Of a stretch of DNA of 64,000 nt, positions 39,573 to 48,565 are shown in pieces. The notes beneath the pieces are model-generated. The model was given only the letters and a program-made list of their open reading frames with translations, was not told the DNA's origin and did not search any database. Origin of the DNA: Trichormus sp. NMC-1 (lineage in GTDB: Bacteria; Cyanobacteriota; Cyanobacteriia; Cyanobacteriales; Nostocaceae); NCBI RefSeq assembly GCF_001858025.1, contig NZ_LZQD01000001.1, forward strand, positions 247,214 through 311,213, given 5' to 3'. How positions within the stretch are numbered: the stretch's first letter is position 1; each line of letters begins with the position of its first letter. The translations under genes and the position numbers were made by a program.

Positions 39573-41012
39573 TTAACCTACACTACCTTCCAACTTCAGA
39601 CTCAACAACTTATCAGCCTCAACAGCAAACTCCATAGGAAGCTGATTAAAAACATCTTTACAGAAACCGCTAATCATCATCGAAATAGCATCTTCCGAAG
39701 AAATACCACGTTGAGCAAAAAAGAACAATTGATCTTCACCAATTTTAGAAGTAGAAGCCTCATGCTCAACCTTCCCAGTATTATTCTGAACCTGAATATA
39801 AGGAAAAGTATTAGCTTGAGCATTATCACCAATTAACATCGAATCACATTGAGAATAATTTCTCGCACCCTTAGCAGTAGGATTAATCTTAACCAAACCC
39901 CGGTAACTATTACTAGATTTACCAGCAGAAATTCCCTTAGAAATAATTGTACTGCGGGTATTTTTGCCAACGTGAATCATCTTACTACCAGTATCAGCTT
40001 GCTGCATATTATTTGTTAATGCAACTGAGTAAAATTCACCCACAGAATTATCACCAACTAACACACAACTAGGATACTTCCAAGTAATAGCAGAACCCGT
40101 TTCTACTTGAGTCCAAGAAATCTTAGAATTGACACCTTGACACAAACCACGTTTAGTCACAAAGTTGTAAATTCCGCCTTTACCATTAACATCACCAGCG
40201 TACCAGTTTTGAACGGTAGAATATTTAATTTCCGCATTATCTAAAGCCACCAATTCCACAACCGCAGCGTGTAATTGGTTGCTGTCGTACATTGGTGCTG
40301 TACAACCTTCTAAATAAGAAACATAACTCCCTTCGTCGGCGACAATTAAAGTCCGTTCAAACTGTCCTGTATCACCGGAATTAATACGGAAATATGTAGA
40401 CAATTCCATTGGACATTTTAAGCCCTTGGGAATATAAACGAAAGAACCATCACTAAATACAGCCGCATTTAAAGCTGCAAAATAATTATCAGCAATGGGA
40501 ACAACGCTACCCAAATATTTTTTAATTAGTTCTGGGTGTTCTTGCAGAGCTTCCGAAAAAGAACAGAAGATTACGCCTTCTTTAGCCAGTTTTTCTTTAT
40601 ATGTAGTGGCGACAGAAACACTATCAAAAATCGCATCAACAGCAACGTTGGTTAATCGCTTTTGTTCATTTAAAGGAATACCTAATTTTGCAAAGGTTTC
40701 CAATAAAGTGGGATCAACTTCATCTAAACTATTGAGTTTTGCTTTCTTTTGTTTCGGTGCAGAATAATAAATAATATCCTGATAATTAATAGGCGGATAT
40801 TGGACATGAGACCAAGTTGGTTCTGTCATTTTCAGCCATTGGTGGTAAGCGCGGAGGCGATATTCCAACATGAATTCCGGCTCATTCTTTTTGGCGGAAA
40901 TCAGGCGAACAACATCTTCGCTTAATCCACGGGGGATAGTATCGGCTTCAATATCGGTAACAAAGCCGTACTTGTAAGGTTGGTTGACTAAGGTGGTGAC
41001 GGATGCGCTCAT
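39573..41012 (-). CDS. sufB: Fe-S cluster assembly protein SufB
   Basis: A 479-residue SufB, the scaffold subunit on which clusters are built. Diagnostic segments are [40 protein letters not shown] (with the conserved Cys), [26 protein letters not shown], and the C-terminal [21 protein letters not shown]. It is the first gene of sufBCDS and is divergent from sufR, with the operator region between them. The ATG at 41012 agrees with family length. Confidence 0.97.
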   Translation of the reverse strand: MSASVTTLVNQPYKYGFVTDIEADTIPRGLSEDVVRLISAKKNEPEFMLEYRLRAYHQWLKMTEPTWSHVQYPPINYQDIIYYSAPKQKKAKLNSLDEVDPTLLETFAKLGIPLNEQKRLTNVAVDAIFDSVSVATTYKEKLAKEGVIFCSFSEALQEHPELIKKYLGSVVPIADNYFAALNAAVFSDGSFVYIPKGLKCPMELSTYFRINSGDTGQFERTLIVADEGSYVSYLEGCTAPMYDSNQLHAAVVELVALDNAEIKYSTVQNWYAGDVNGKGGIYNFVTKRGLCQGVNSKISWTQVETGSAITWKYPSCVLVGDNSVGEFYSVALTNNMQQADTGSKMIHVGKNTRSTIISKGISAGKSSNSYRGLVKINPTAKGARNYSQCDSMLIGDNAQANTFPYIQVQNNTGKVEHEASTSKIGEDQLFFFAQRGISSEDAISMMISGFCKDVFNQLPMEFAVEADKLLSLKLEGSVG

Positions 41013-41123
41013 CTTTTCTTCTGTGTTCTCTTTAAAGGACGGCGGACGGGTTGCATAACGCTGACTCCCGTTTTGTGTTACCGATTGCTAACAGGACTGC
41101 TAGAATAGGTTTAACGACTAAAA

Positions 41124-41137
41124 CAACTCGGCTGTTG
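41124..41137. promoter_or_regulatory. SufR operator 1, CAAC-N6-GTTG
   Basis: CAAC TCGGCT GTTG is an inverted repeat of the form described for cyanobacterial SufR binding. It lies 111 bp upstream of sufB and 113 bp upstream of sufR, in the divergent promoter region. Confidence 0.8.
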
Positions 41138-41168
41138 TTTAATCTATTTTCATTGTACGATAGATTAA

Positions 41169-41182
41169 CAACAACAATGTTG
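41169..41182. promoter_or_regulatory. SufR operator 2, CAAC-N6-GTTG
   Basis: CAAC AACAAT GTTG, a second match 45 bp from the first and nearer to sufR. Two such sites between sufR and sufB fit the known arrangement in which apo/holo SufR controls both directions. Confidence 0.8.
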
Positions 41183-41249
41183 TTTAAGTCAAATTTTCAG
41201 AAAAAAAGTTTTTTATTTTGGGACGTTTGCGAAGCGTCTAATAAAGAAG

Positions 41250-41939
41250 ATGACGACTACCCAGCAGACCTCAACGAAGCAGGATATCCTAAAGTATCTA
41301 TTGAAACACTCACAAGCAACGGCTGTTGAGTTGGCTAACTCTTTTGATGTCAGTCCCCAAGCGATTCGCCGCCATTTAAAGGATTTGGAGACGGATGAAT
41401 TAGTTATATACTCGGTATCAGAACAACCGAGTATGGGCAGACCACAGCACGTTTATCACTTGAGTAGGCGAGGAAGACAACACTTACAAAAAAGCGTCAA
41501 TAGCTTAAATGATAGTTATGGCGATTTTGCTGTTTCTCTCCTTGACACCTTAGCGGAAACTGTAGGACGTGATCAAGTAAAATCTATTTTACGGAAACAG
41601 TGGGAACGCAAAGCCCAGGAATATCGGGAACGGGTGGGTAATGGTTCTTTGCAGGAACGAGTCGCAAATTTGATAGAATTGCGAAAGGCAGAAGGTTTTA
41701 TGGCGGAGTTTCACGCTGTGGAATCAGATGCTACTGGTGCGGAGAGATTCATTTTTATGGAACATACCTGCGCCATTTCTAACGTTGCTGAATCTTTTCC
41801 TAGTGTCTGTGGTAATGAATTAGAAATGTTTGCGGCTATTTTACCAGATTGTACTGTAGAACGTACCCATTCGCTGATTCATGGTGAACATCGTTGTGGT
41901 TATTTGGTACAAGCGCAAAAGCACCAGATTAAAGAATAA
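41250..41939 (+). CDS. sufR: SufR, iron-sulfur-dependent repressor of suf genes
   Basis: A 229-residue DeoR/ArsR-like winged-helix regulator. The HTH (about 10-55) contains VELANSFDVSPQAIRRHLKDLE. The C-terminal half carries four cysteines, Cys174, Cys187, Cys201 and Cys216 (C-x12-C-x13-C-x14-C), the SufR ligand pattern for a 4Fe-4S cluster. With cluster bound it represses sufBCDS; on iron limitation or oxidative stress repression is lifted. It is divergent from sufB with two CAAC-N6-GTTG operators between, and probably controls itself. Confidence 0.95.
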   Translation: MTTTQQTSTKQDILKYLLKHSQATAVELANSFDVSPQAIRRHLKDLETDELVIYSVSEQPSMGRPQHVYHLSRRGRQHLQKSVNSLNDSYGDFAVSLLDTLAETVGRDQVKSILRKQWERKAQEYRERVGNGSLQERVANLIELRKAEGFMAEFHAVESDATGAERFIFMEHTCAISNVAESFPSVCGNELEMFAAILPDCTVERTHSLIHGEHRCGYLVQAQKHQIKE

Positions 41940-41971
41940 GTTTATTTTTGTAAGTTTGAAAATATCATTTT

Positions 41972-42232
41972 ATGGATGTATCCCCAAACCAATCAACAAC
42001 TCAATTTTTAACCCTGGAAGAATCAGCAAAAATAGATGCTGCTTTGTTATCTTCTCCAGAAAAGTTTTTAACTAGACTGACAATTTCTTCCTTGAGGATT
42101 TTACAACATATCGCTCAAGAGTATGAGGTAAAAATTGAAGATTTAACCACACAACAAGTTATTAACTGGTTTGAAAAAGATGCCAAGATTAGAAGAGAGG
42201 AAGGCGTTGAAACTGCATACCTAAAGTGGTAG
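41972..42232 (+). CDS. Small conserved-looking protein downstream of sufR
   Basis: An 86-residue acidic, helical protein (LTLEESAKIDAALLSSPEKFLTRLTISSLRILQHIAQEYEV as the main helices). It starts 32 bp after sufR on the same strand, so it is likely co-transcribed and perhaps under SufR control. There are no cysteines and no membrane segment. I do not recognise the family. The coding call rests on composition, helix periodicity and position. Confidence 0.65.
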   Translation: MDVSPNQSTTQFLTLEESAKIDAALLSSPEKFLTRLTISSLRILQHIAQEYEVKIEDLTTQQVINWFEKDAKIRREEGVETAYLKW

Positions 42233-42579
42233 AAATAATCAATAATATATGACTAAAAGGCGAGTTTTTAGTAGTTAAAGCTTCGCTATATTTTGATGAC
42301 TATGACTATATCTAAATAGTTGTAGCTCTGCTGGTAATCGCAGTCAAGTCGCTTCTCTACGAGACGCTGCGCGAACGCTCCAATTAAAAATTAAAAATTA
42401 AAAATTATTAATTAAAAATTACAAATTGTGTTCAGTTTAAGACTTATAATTAGGGAACCGCGCGGAGAGTTTTTTTGATAAGTAATTAAGCGAACATAAC
42501 ATTAAATAATCAAATAAAAAGCACCCTTTCCAGGTGCTTAACAAATTAATTAAGTATTTTTAGTTGTTCAAAGGATTCG
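42233..42579. other. Spacer with tandem AT repeats and a dispersed repeat
   Basis: 42380-42425 is an AATTAAAA-type tandem array. 42433-42495 (AAGACTTATAATTAGGGAACC ... TAATTAAGCGAAC) is the inverse relative of 25614-25690. A terminator hairpin for the next minus-strand gene ends the gap. No gene. Confidence 0.6.
42517..42541 (-). terminator. Rho-independent terminator of the gene at 42580-43215
   Basis: Read on the minus strand, AAGCACC and GGTGCTT form a 7-bp stem around a 7-base loop, followed by TTTTATTTG. It lies about 40 bp past the stop codon of the membrane-protein gene. Confidence 0.7.
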
Positions 42580-43215
42580 TTAATGATTGTAATTATTAGT
42601 ACGAGGTGTACGAGCGCCGGCAACCGCACCTATGAGCGCAGTAGCTAAACCTAACAAAGAACCAAAGACATACCACCACAAAGTTCTAGAAGTTGCTGCT
42701 GCAATTTCACGAGCTTGTGCAGCAGTTAACTGAGGCACATTTTGCGGTATGGTAGAACCCGACTGCTGTACTTGATTTATCACGTCTCCGGCGTTAGCAG
42801 CAATAACACCGAAAGCACCGGTTACTCCAGTTGCTAATAGCCATGAGCTAAGAGCTAATGTCGTTGCCCAAAGAATAGCACCATTAAGAAGCGCTGTGTT
42901 GCGATTCATTGGTCCACAACCACGGGTTGTTACCCAACCACCAACAAATAGGGAAATCAACAAAGCAATAGTCGACCAAAGCCCTACATTATTGGAAACA
43001 CCCGCTGTAATCGATCTAGGTGCTAATGAGTCAGCTATTCTACCTGCCCCAAGAGCGCCAAAAAATGCACTTAAAACCAATTGTGTAGCTAAACCAACCA
43101 AGACACCGGAAATTATCGGACCCCAGCGAACACGATCATGATATTCAGCTACTCGACTCGCAATACCTGTCTCTGTGGGTATCATATCATCATTTACCCG
43201 ATTTACGTATGACAT
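42580..43215 (-). CDS. Four-helix membrane protein of unknown function
   Basis: A 211-residue protein with four hydrophobic helices (VRWGPIISGVLVGLATQLVLSAFF, a second about 80-95, a third about 110-135, and LWWYVFGSLLGLATALIGAVAGA at the end). A polar N-terminus and a Gln/Pro-rich loop (GDVINQVQQSGSTIPQNVP) are also seen. Similar proteins in bacteria carry no firm function, and the first helix resembles small YrzE-like membrane proteins. It stands alone with its own terminator. Confidence 0.75.
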   Translation of the reverse strand: MSYVNRVNDDMIPTETGIASRVAEYHDRVRWGPIISGVLVGLATQLVLSAFFGALGAGRIADSLAPRSITAGVSNNVGLWSTIALLISLFVGGWVTTRGCGPMNRNTALLNGAILWATTLALSSWLLATGVTGAFGVIAANAGDVINQVQQSGSTIPQNVPQLTAAQAREIAAATSRTLWWYVFGSLLGLATALIGAVAGARTPRTNNYNH

Positions 43216-43394
43216 AGTGTATTTTCTCCCTTGCTAGTTCAGGAAATTTTCTCAGGTATATTTATGCTTGTATATTCAAAATTAAATTACTTTTTGTAAG
43301 TTTTTATATCTATCACTAGAAAGACTTGATCACTATGTCGTTAGTAGGAATAATAACTTTTAAATTCACTCATTCACTCATTTAAGTTTGATTG

Positions 43395-43541
43395 TCAATA
43401 CCTTGTCCAAATTGGAAAAAGCCTTGATTTGTAGGTTGGGTTGTTCGCGTGAGCGTTGCGGAGCAATAGCATGAAACCCAACAAATGCGTTGGGTTGCGC
43501 TGTCGCTTAACCCAACCTACAGAAGATGGACAAGGTATTGA
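43395..43541. mobile_element. 147-bp MITE-like element with 15-bp perfect terminal inverted repeats
   Basis: The ends TCAATACCTTGTCCA (43395-43409) and its exact complement (43527-43541) enclose nested inverted repeats, GTAGGTTGGGTT near 43431 and AACCCAACCTAC ending at 43520, plus an inner CGTTGGGTTGCG arm. No transposase frame fits. A diverged relative of the left half lies at about 14180-14250 in the acsF control region. Confidence 0.7.
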
Positions 43542-43660
43542 TTGTATAACTACATATTGCAGATATTTGATATGGAAATTATCAAAATATATATCTTTGA
43601 AACGGCATTTTAGGTACTCAAATATCCCCGCTTTTACTTAATGAGAAAATCAGGAAAATT

Positions 43661-43987
43661 TTAACGAATCTTAACAGCTGTACCTGTGGCAGTAATTAGT
43701 AATAAAACTCCCGATTGGTCAACGTTGATGGTTCCTGTATCCATTTCAATGCCAATTACAGCATCTGCTCCTAAACGTTGCGCTCTTTGTTCTAGCTCTT
43801 CTAATGCTTTTCGTTGTCCTTGCTCAAAGAGACGTTCATAGCTGCCTGTACGTCCACCAACGATATCACGAATGCTGGCCAAAAAATCCCGCAGGAAATT
43901 GCTACCATAGACAACTTGTGCTGTCACAATACCCAAATATGAATCAATTACAGCGCCTTGAATTACGTCAGTGGTACTTAACAGCAT
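43661..43987 (-). CDS. YbjQ/UPF0145 family protein
   Basis: A 108-residue member of the YbjQ (UPF0145, putative heavy-metal-binding) family. Characteristic segments are MLLSTTDVIQGAVIDSYLGIVTAQVVYG, LEELEQRAQRLGADAVIGIEMDT and the C-terminal LLITATGTAVKI. The family forms small pentameric-like beta barrels. Metal binding is an annotation guess in the literature, not proven. It is divergent from nothing obvious and alone on its strand. Confidence 0.88.
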   Translation of the reverse strand: MLLSTTDVIQGAVIDSYLGIVTAQVVYGSNFLRDFLASIRDIVGGRTGSYERLFEQGQRKALEELEQRAQRLGADAVIGIEMDTGTINVDQSGVLLLITATGTAVKIR

Positions 43988-44412
43988 AAATTTACTTCCA
44001 AAATAGCAAATAACTTGATATATTCTAATTTTGCATTTTTCTGATGCAGATTGCCAGAATTGGTGGAACTTTTTGGATGTTATGGGAATCAGGTTTGATT
44101 ATTGATAGTTGGCGTGGCGTAGCCATAGTTACTCATGGAGGATATTACAGCACTTGCCGATGTTATGAGGTACAGAATCAAAATTTAAACCTAGACACCA
44201 AGGCAGTTTTACTCCTGACTCCTGACTTCTGAATTCTGCTGTATCACAACTTTAACTGGAATTGTTAGGTCTTTTTGATTTGAATTTTAGTATAAAATAT
44301 CGCCTAATTTTATGGCATCAATAGATAAATTGACTAAATTATTAATCCTAAATTATTAATATTAAACAAATGTGAATAAAGACACTTTCCAAAATTAACT
44401 ATTTTTGTTTTA
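43988..44412. other. Non-coding spacer with an inverted relative of the window's right end
   Basis: 44166-44215 (GAGGTACAGAATCAAAATTT, then AAACCTAGACAC and CAGTTTTACTCCTGA) matches, in reverse, 63864-63922 at the end of the window with a few changes, so it is another dispersed repeat. A 62-codon frame that crosses it is not credible. Confidence 0.55.
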
Positions 44413-45135
44413 ATGTACAAACAAAAACTTTACGAAACTTTAAGGAAATTTACTGTGTTCAAACAAACATCATTTTTAGTAACTTTTCTATTATTAGGAT
44501 GTGTCATGACTACTACACCCTTAATAGCTCAAGCTGAGGTATTAGTGGCACAAGCCAGAAATCCGCAGTTAAAGCAACTGTTAGAAGAAGGGAGGAGACT
44601 AGTAGATACAGGGGATTATAATGGGGCGATCGCAATTTATCAGCAAGCTGCAAATATAGACCCCAGAAATGCCAAGATACATTCTGGGATTGGCTACTTA
44701 TATGCTCAACAAGGGAATTTTCAATTGGCGTTAGCTGCGTACCGTCGAGCGATCGCTATTGACTCCAATAATAGTGATTTTTACTACGCTGTCGGTTATA
44801 TCAAAGGTAACTTAGGAGACACCGCTGGAGCAAAAGAAGCTTATCGTCGTGCTATTCAGCTGAATCGTGGCAATCTTAATGCCTATTTAGGTTTGGGCGT
44901 AACTCAAGCCTTGCTAGGAGACTATGAATCAGCTAAGTGGGCGTATGAACAAGCAATTAATTTAAATAGGAATAATCCCCGCACTTATGAGTTGATGGGT
45001 TCAATGTTCAAACAGCGACGACAAACCCAACAAGCCAGCAGCGTGTTACAAAAAGCCCGGGATTTATATCGACGTAGTAATGATCCAGAAGGATTAGACA
45101 GGGTAGAAGCCATGCTGCGAGAGATTGGTGGCTAA
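44413..45135 (+). CDS. Exported TPR-repeat protein
   Basis: A 240-residue protein with an N-terminal signal (hydrophobic SFLVTFLLLGCVMTTTPLIA, about 22-40; the Cys at 30 might be a lipobox in LLLGC). At least four tetratricopeptide repeats follow from about residue 55: GDYNGAIAIYQQAANIDPRN, GNFQLALAAYRRAIAIDSNN, GDTAGAKEAYRRAIQLNRGN and GDYESAKWAYEQAINLNRNN. TPR arrays bind partner proteins. The location is extracytoplasmic or lumenal. The partner is unknown. Monocistronic. Confidence 0.85.
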   Translation: MYKQKLYETLRKFTVFKQTSFLVTFLLLGCVMTTTPLIAQAEVLVAQARNPQLKQLLEEGRRLVDTGDYNGAIAIYQQAANIDPRNAKIHSGIGYLYAQQGNFQLALAAYRRAIAIDSNNSDFYYAVGYIKGNLGDTAGAKEAYRRAIQLNRGNLNAYLGLGVTQALLGDYESAKWAYEQAINLNRNNPRTYELMGSMFKQRRQTQQASSVLQKARDLYRRSNDPEGLDRVEAMLREIGG

Positions 45136-45238
45136 TCCAATTTGGGATTTGAGATTTTGCTTTGGGAATGAAACACATCAATATCAAAAGCAACGGGTAA
45201 TGAATTCTACTCATTACCCACTAGTTTAAACTTGCTTT

Positions 45239-46147
45239 TTATCCAGGAAACTGTTTTAGTAAATCATCCCCTGGAATAATTGTTGTGTAAAAGACATAAT
45301 TCTTATTAGCTACATAACGACGGTCTTTTTTAACAATCGCCATAAACTCTTTATGTCCTTCTATTCTTCTTCCCACTAAACAACCTGCGCTGGCACCTTT
45401 AATATCATTGACAGGATAATCATAGCCCCAGTGTTGATTGATATAAAAATCATCACCTGTATCAAGTTTATCGCCAGTTCTTTTAAAGTCTTTGTTGAAA
45501 TCTCTGCAAACAGTGAGATTTCCAACTTGTCTTAATGCTTCATGAGGCTGTGCCGTACCATGCAGTCCTACAGACCAAGCTTTGTATTGCCCAAACTGAA
45601 TTCTAGCTGCACCTTTATCATTCATTGGATTATAAGTGTAGTGCTTTCCTGGTTCAGTAGTTGCTTGCCAGTTGTTGACAATTTTGGGAATACCATCTAT
45701 TACTTCGATCACAATCCGTTGGTCATTAAATTCATTGGGGGCATCATTATTAAGAGTCCAATCCCCATTCATTCCTTCTATATAAACTATGTTGTATTCT
45801 TGAGGGTTTGTGAATACTTCATATTTTTTTGCCTGCATATATTTAATAATTCTGCTGGCAATATCGTTTCCAAGTTTTAGGGCTGGTTGGGGTATTTCTT
45901 CTTTTTTTGTTTCAATCAGTTCTTTGGCTGTGATTGCTCCTAAAAATTCAGCCTCTCCAATTTTCATTAACTCTTGAAATTTTTTGAGGGCTGCTGTAGA
46001 AACAGGGCCAAATTTTCCATCGGCTGGGGGTTCAAGTAAACCCAAATCAATTAACCGTAGTTGAATCTGACGTGGTAATTCTGCGTCAAGAGCGATCGCT
46101 TCGTAGCCCCATTTTTCATCTGTACCTAAAAAATCTTGTAGTTTCAT
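45239..46147 (-). CDS. Peptidoglycan-binding domain protein with YkuD-like C-terminal region
   Basis: A 302-residue protein without a signal peptide. Residues about 25-75 form a PG_binding_1 domain (QIQLRLIDLGLLEPPADGKFGPVSTAALKKFQ). The second half contains VGLHGTAQP and, 60 residues later, GASAGCLVGRR. This resembles the H-G...S-x-G-C pair of L,D-transpeptidases (YkuD), though spacing is unusual, so the enzyme call is tentative. An alternative is an endolysin-type or structural protein. The lack of a signal sequence is odd for a wall enzyme and is reminiscent of phage lysins. The ATG at 46147 fits. Confidence 0.65.
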   Translation of the reverse strand: MKLQDFLGTDEKWGYEAIALDAELPRQIQLRLIDLGLLEPPADGKFGPVSTAALKKFQELMKIGEAEFLGAITAKELIETKKEEIPQPALKLGNDIASRIIKYMQAKKYEVFTNPQEYNIVYIEGMNGDWTLNNDAPNEFNDQRIVIEVIDGIPKIVNNWQATTEPGKHYTYNPMNDKGAARIQFGQYKAWSVGLHGTAQPHEALRQVGNLTVCRDFNKDFKRTGDKLDTGDDFYINQHWGYDYPVNDIKGASAGCLVGRRIEGHKEFMAIVKKDRRYVANKNYVFYTTIIPGDDLLKQFPG

Positions 46148-46351
46148 TCTGCACCTTATCGTTATTTACCTAATTTTTCTGCTCATGTCCGAATATATAC
46201 GCTGAACTAGAAAATGGGTGCAAATTTTTACTTATTTTAAAGATTAAAAAAATCCCCATAAATAATGCTGCTTCCTTATATTGATGGGAAACAGCAAAAT
46301 CTGAAAATTGGCTTTTTGTATAATCAAAGACTTATTTTTCGACTGCCACTG

Positions 46352-48082
46352 TCATTTTTGAGTTGAAATACCAGTAGAGACGTTAGTTATATGGTGAGAA
46401 TTGTTCACAGTCAGCCAATTAATTTTACTAGCAATAGGCATTCGCCAACCAGTACCGAAGGCGCGGTCAGTGATTTTCAGTCCGGGGGGTGCTTGTCGTC
46501 GTTTAAATTCAGACCTTGCTACCATTTGCAACACTCGGTTGACAATTTCTGGATCATGACCTGCTGCAACTATTTGTACTGCTGATTGGTGGTTGTGAAT
46601 TAAACGTTCTAAGATATCATCCAAAATATCATAGGCTGGTAAAGAATCTTGGTCAACTTGACCTGGTTTCAGTTCCGCGCTGGGTGCTTTGGTGAGAATA
46701 TTTTGGGGAATAATTTCCGTTTGGTTATGAGAATTTAACCAATGACAAAGAGAATAAACACGGGTTTTAGGGACATCTGCAATCACTGCTAAACCGCCAT
46801 TCATATCACCGTAAAGAGTGCAGTAACCAACAGCCATTTCCGACTTGTTCCCAGTAGAGAGAAGGAGATGTCCAAATTTATTAGCGATCGCCATTAATAA
46901 ATTACCACGAATTCGAGATTGAATATTTTCCTCCGCAATACCAAACTCAGTTCCTGCAAATAAATCAGCCAAAGTGTGATCAAACCCCTGCATTAATTCG
47001 CCAATCGGTAGAATATGAGTTTTAATTCCCAAATTCTCGCCTAAAGCCAAAGCATCACTAATAGAATGTTGGGAACTATAAAGAGAAGGCATCAAAACAC
47101 CAAAGACATTTTCCTTACCCAATGCCGCAGTGGCAATTGCCGCTACTAATGCCGAATCAACCCCACCACTTAAACCTAATATTACTTGATAAAAATGACA
47201 TTTCTGGATATAGTCTTTCACACCCAAAACCAAAGCCTGCCAAATTTCCTCATCTTCAGATTCATCAGCAGGGGAAACAGAACCTAACTGTAAATCGCGC
47301 TGTATTTCATCAAACTTAACTACTACTAAATCAGCTTTAAAACCCTTAGCGCGACAGATAATTTCACCTTGACGATTTAAAGCAAAACTGCGTCCGTCAA
47401 AAATCAAATCATCATTGCCACCAACTTGATTAGTATAAATTACTGGTTGTTTAAAATTGACTGCACTATGTTGCAGCATAGCTTCTCGTAACTTTCGCTT
47501 ACCGACAGTATAGGGTGAGGCAGATAAATTCACAATTAAATCTACACCTAAAATTGATAAATCAGCAATAGGATTAACTGCATAACTACGTTTACCCCAA
47601 AATTCCTCATCATTCCACAAATCTTCGCAAATAGTTACGCCAATATTTATATCATCTAAAGTGAAATAATTAGCTTGTAATCCAGCTTCAAAATAACGTT
47701 TTTCGTCAAAAACATCATAGGTTGGTAAAAGTCGTTTGTGGAAATATTGTTTAACTTTCCCTGCTTCTAATAAAGCAATACTATTAAATAAATTTTTTCC
47801 CCCAGTAATGTGTGCTTCTTTATTTTGAACAACAGTTCCTACTAACACAGCTAAATTGGCAGGTAAATCTTTAGCTAATTGTTGCAATGTCAGATTCATT
47901 GCCTCTATAAAACTAGGATTTAATAATAAATCCCTAGGTGGATAACCACATAAAGAAAGTTCTGGTGTTAATAATAAACGCACACCTGAAGAAGCTGCCT
48001 TTTCAGCAACTTCGAGAATTTTTTGGGAGTTACCGAGTAAGTCACCAATGATAGGATTAAGTTGAGCGATAGCTATTTTCAT
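46352..48082 (-). CDS. nadE: NAD+ synthase, glutamine-hydrolysing
   Basis: A 576-residue two-domain enzyme that amidates deamido-NAD. The N-terminal nitrilase-type glutaminase carries the catalytic triad in LLTPELSLCGYPPRDL (Glu), KRLLPTYDVFDEKRYF (Lys) and GVTICEDLWND (Cys). The synthetase domain has the PP-loop LGLSGGVDSALVA and STGNKSEMAVGYCTLYGDMNGG. The ATG at 48082 starts MKIAIAQLNP, as in homologues. The frame stays open for 84 codons upstream, but that part is a four-helix-bundle remnant plus repeat. It ends the run pncB-nadD-nrtR-like-nadE. Confidence 0.95.
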   Translation of the reverse strand: MKIAIAQLNPIIGDLLGNSQKILEVAEKAASSGVRLLLTPELSLCGYPPRDLLLNPSFIEAMNLTLQQLAKDLPANLAVLVGTVVQNKEAHITGGKNLFNSIALLEAGKVKQYFHKRLLPTYDVFDEKRYFEAGLQANYFTLDDINIGVTICEDLWNDEEFWGKRSYAVNPIADLSILGVDLIVNLSASPYTVGKRKLREAMLQHSAVNFKQPVIYTNQVGGNDDLIFDGRSFALNRQGEIICRAKGFKADLVVVKFDEIQRDLQLGSVSPADESEDEEIWQALVLGVKDYIQKCHFYQVILGLSGGVDSALVAAIATAALGKENVFGVLMPSLYSSQHSISDALALGENLGIKTHILPIGELMQGFDHTLADLFAGTEFGIAEENIQSRIRGNLLMAIANKFGHLLLSTGNKSEMAVGYCTLYGDMNGGLAVIADVPKTRVYSLCHWLNSHNQTEIIPQNILTKAPSAELKPGQVDQDSLPAYDILDDILERLIHNHQSAVQIVAAGHDPEIVNRVLQMVARSEFKRRQAPPGLKITDRAFGTGWRMPIASKINWLTVNNSHHITNVSTGISTQK

Positions 48083-48503
48083 ATAACAAGGGAATAGGGA
48101 ATAGGGAATAGGGAATAGGGAATAGGTATAATGATTATTATGGGTATATTTTTTTATTAAAGCAATAATCATTCTAGTTTCTTCCTGAAGATTTTGAAAA
48201 ATTAACTCTATATCCTTAACATCACATAATCCCACTCTCACTGATATAAGAAGATGTGTTTGTAATTCATTAATCGAGCCTTGAGCTATATTTAAAAATC
48301 TTATATATTCACCAGATGTTCTTTCTTCTTCCATAACCTTCTGCTATATTGGCTGGAATAGAAACGGATGAGCGTCTAATTTGTTGAACCATACCATAAA
48401 GCTCTTCTTTGGGAAAAGTTTTGGTTAGGAGATAGCATTTTTCAGCTATATCCATACCTTTCTGCCAAATTTGTAAATCCTTAAAATCTTTAATGTCTGA
48501 CAT
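48083..48503 (-). pseudogene. Frameshifted four-helix-bundle (S23/IVP-like) protein gene
   Basis: The first half, from ATG 48503, reads MSDIKDFKDLQIWQKGM and on to SVSIPANIAEGYGRR before stopping at 48309. The second half continues in another frame as RTSGEYIRFLNIAQGS, NELQTHLLISVRVG and NLQEETRMIIALI. Together they make one typical four-helix-bundle protein (TIGR02436, 23S rRNA intervening-sequence type), about 120 residues. The break falls in a purine run, GGAAGAAGAAAG, where one base has been gained or lost. The second half then runs in frame, through GGGAATA heptamers, into nadE without a stop. Confidence 0.75.
48091..48126. repeat. Heptamer tandem repeat, GGGAATA x5
   Basis: Five copies of GGGAATA just before the nadE start. 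The related CCCTATT array at about 48540-48562 lies on the other side of the four-helix-bundle gene, so that gene is flanked by inverted heptamer arrays. Confidence 0.75.
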
Positions 48504-48565
48504 TTCTAATTTCTTCCCTCCATTCAAATAAAATACTATTCCCTATTCCCTATTCCCTATTCTCA

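Noticed and set aside
43456..43641. 61-codon frame starting MRSNSMKPNK
   Set aside because: It lies mostly inside the MITE-like element with 15-bp ends, so it is repeat DNA.
44044..44232. 62-codon plus-strand frame
   Set aside because: Its second half is a dispersed repeat also found inverted near 63900; no ribosome site.
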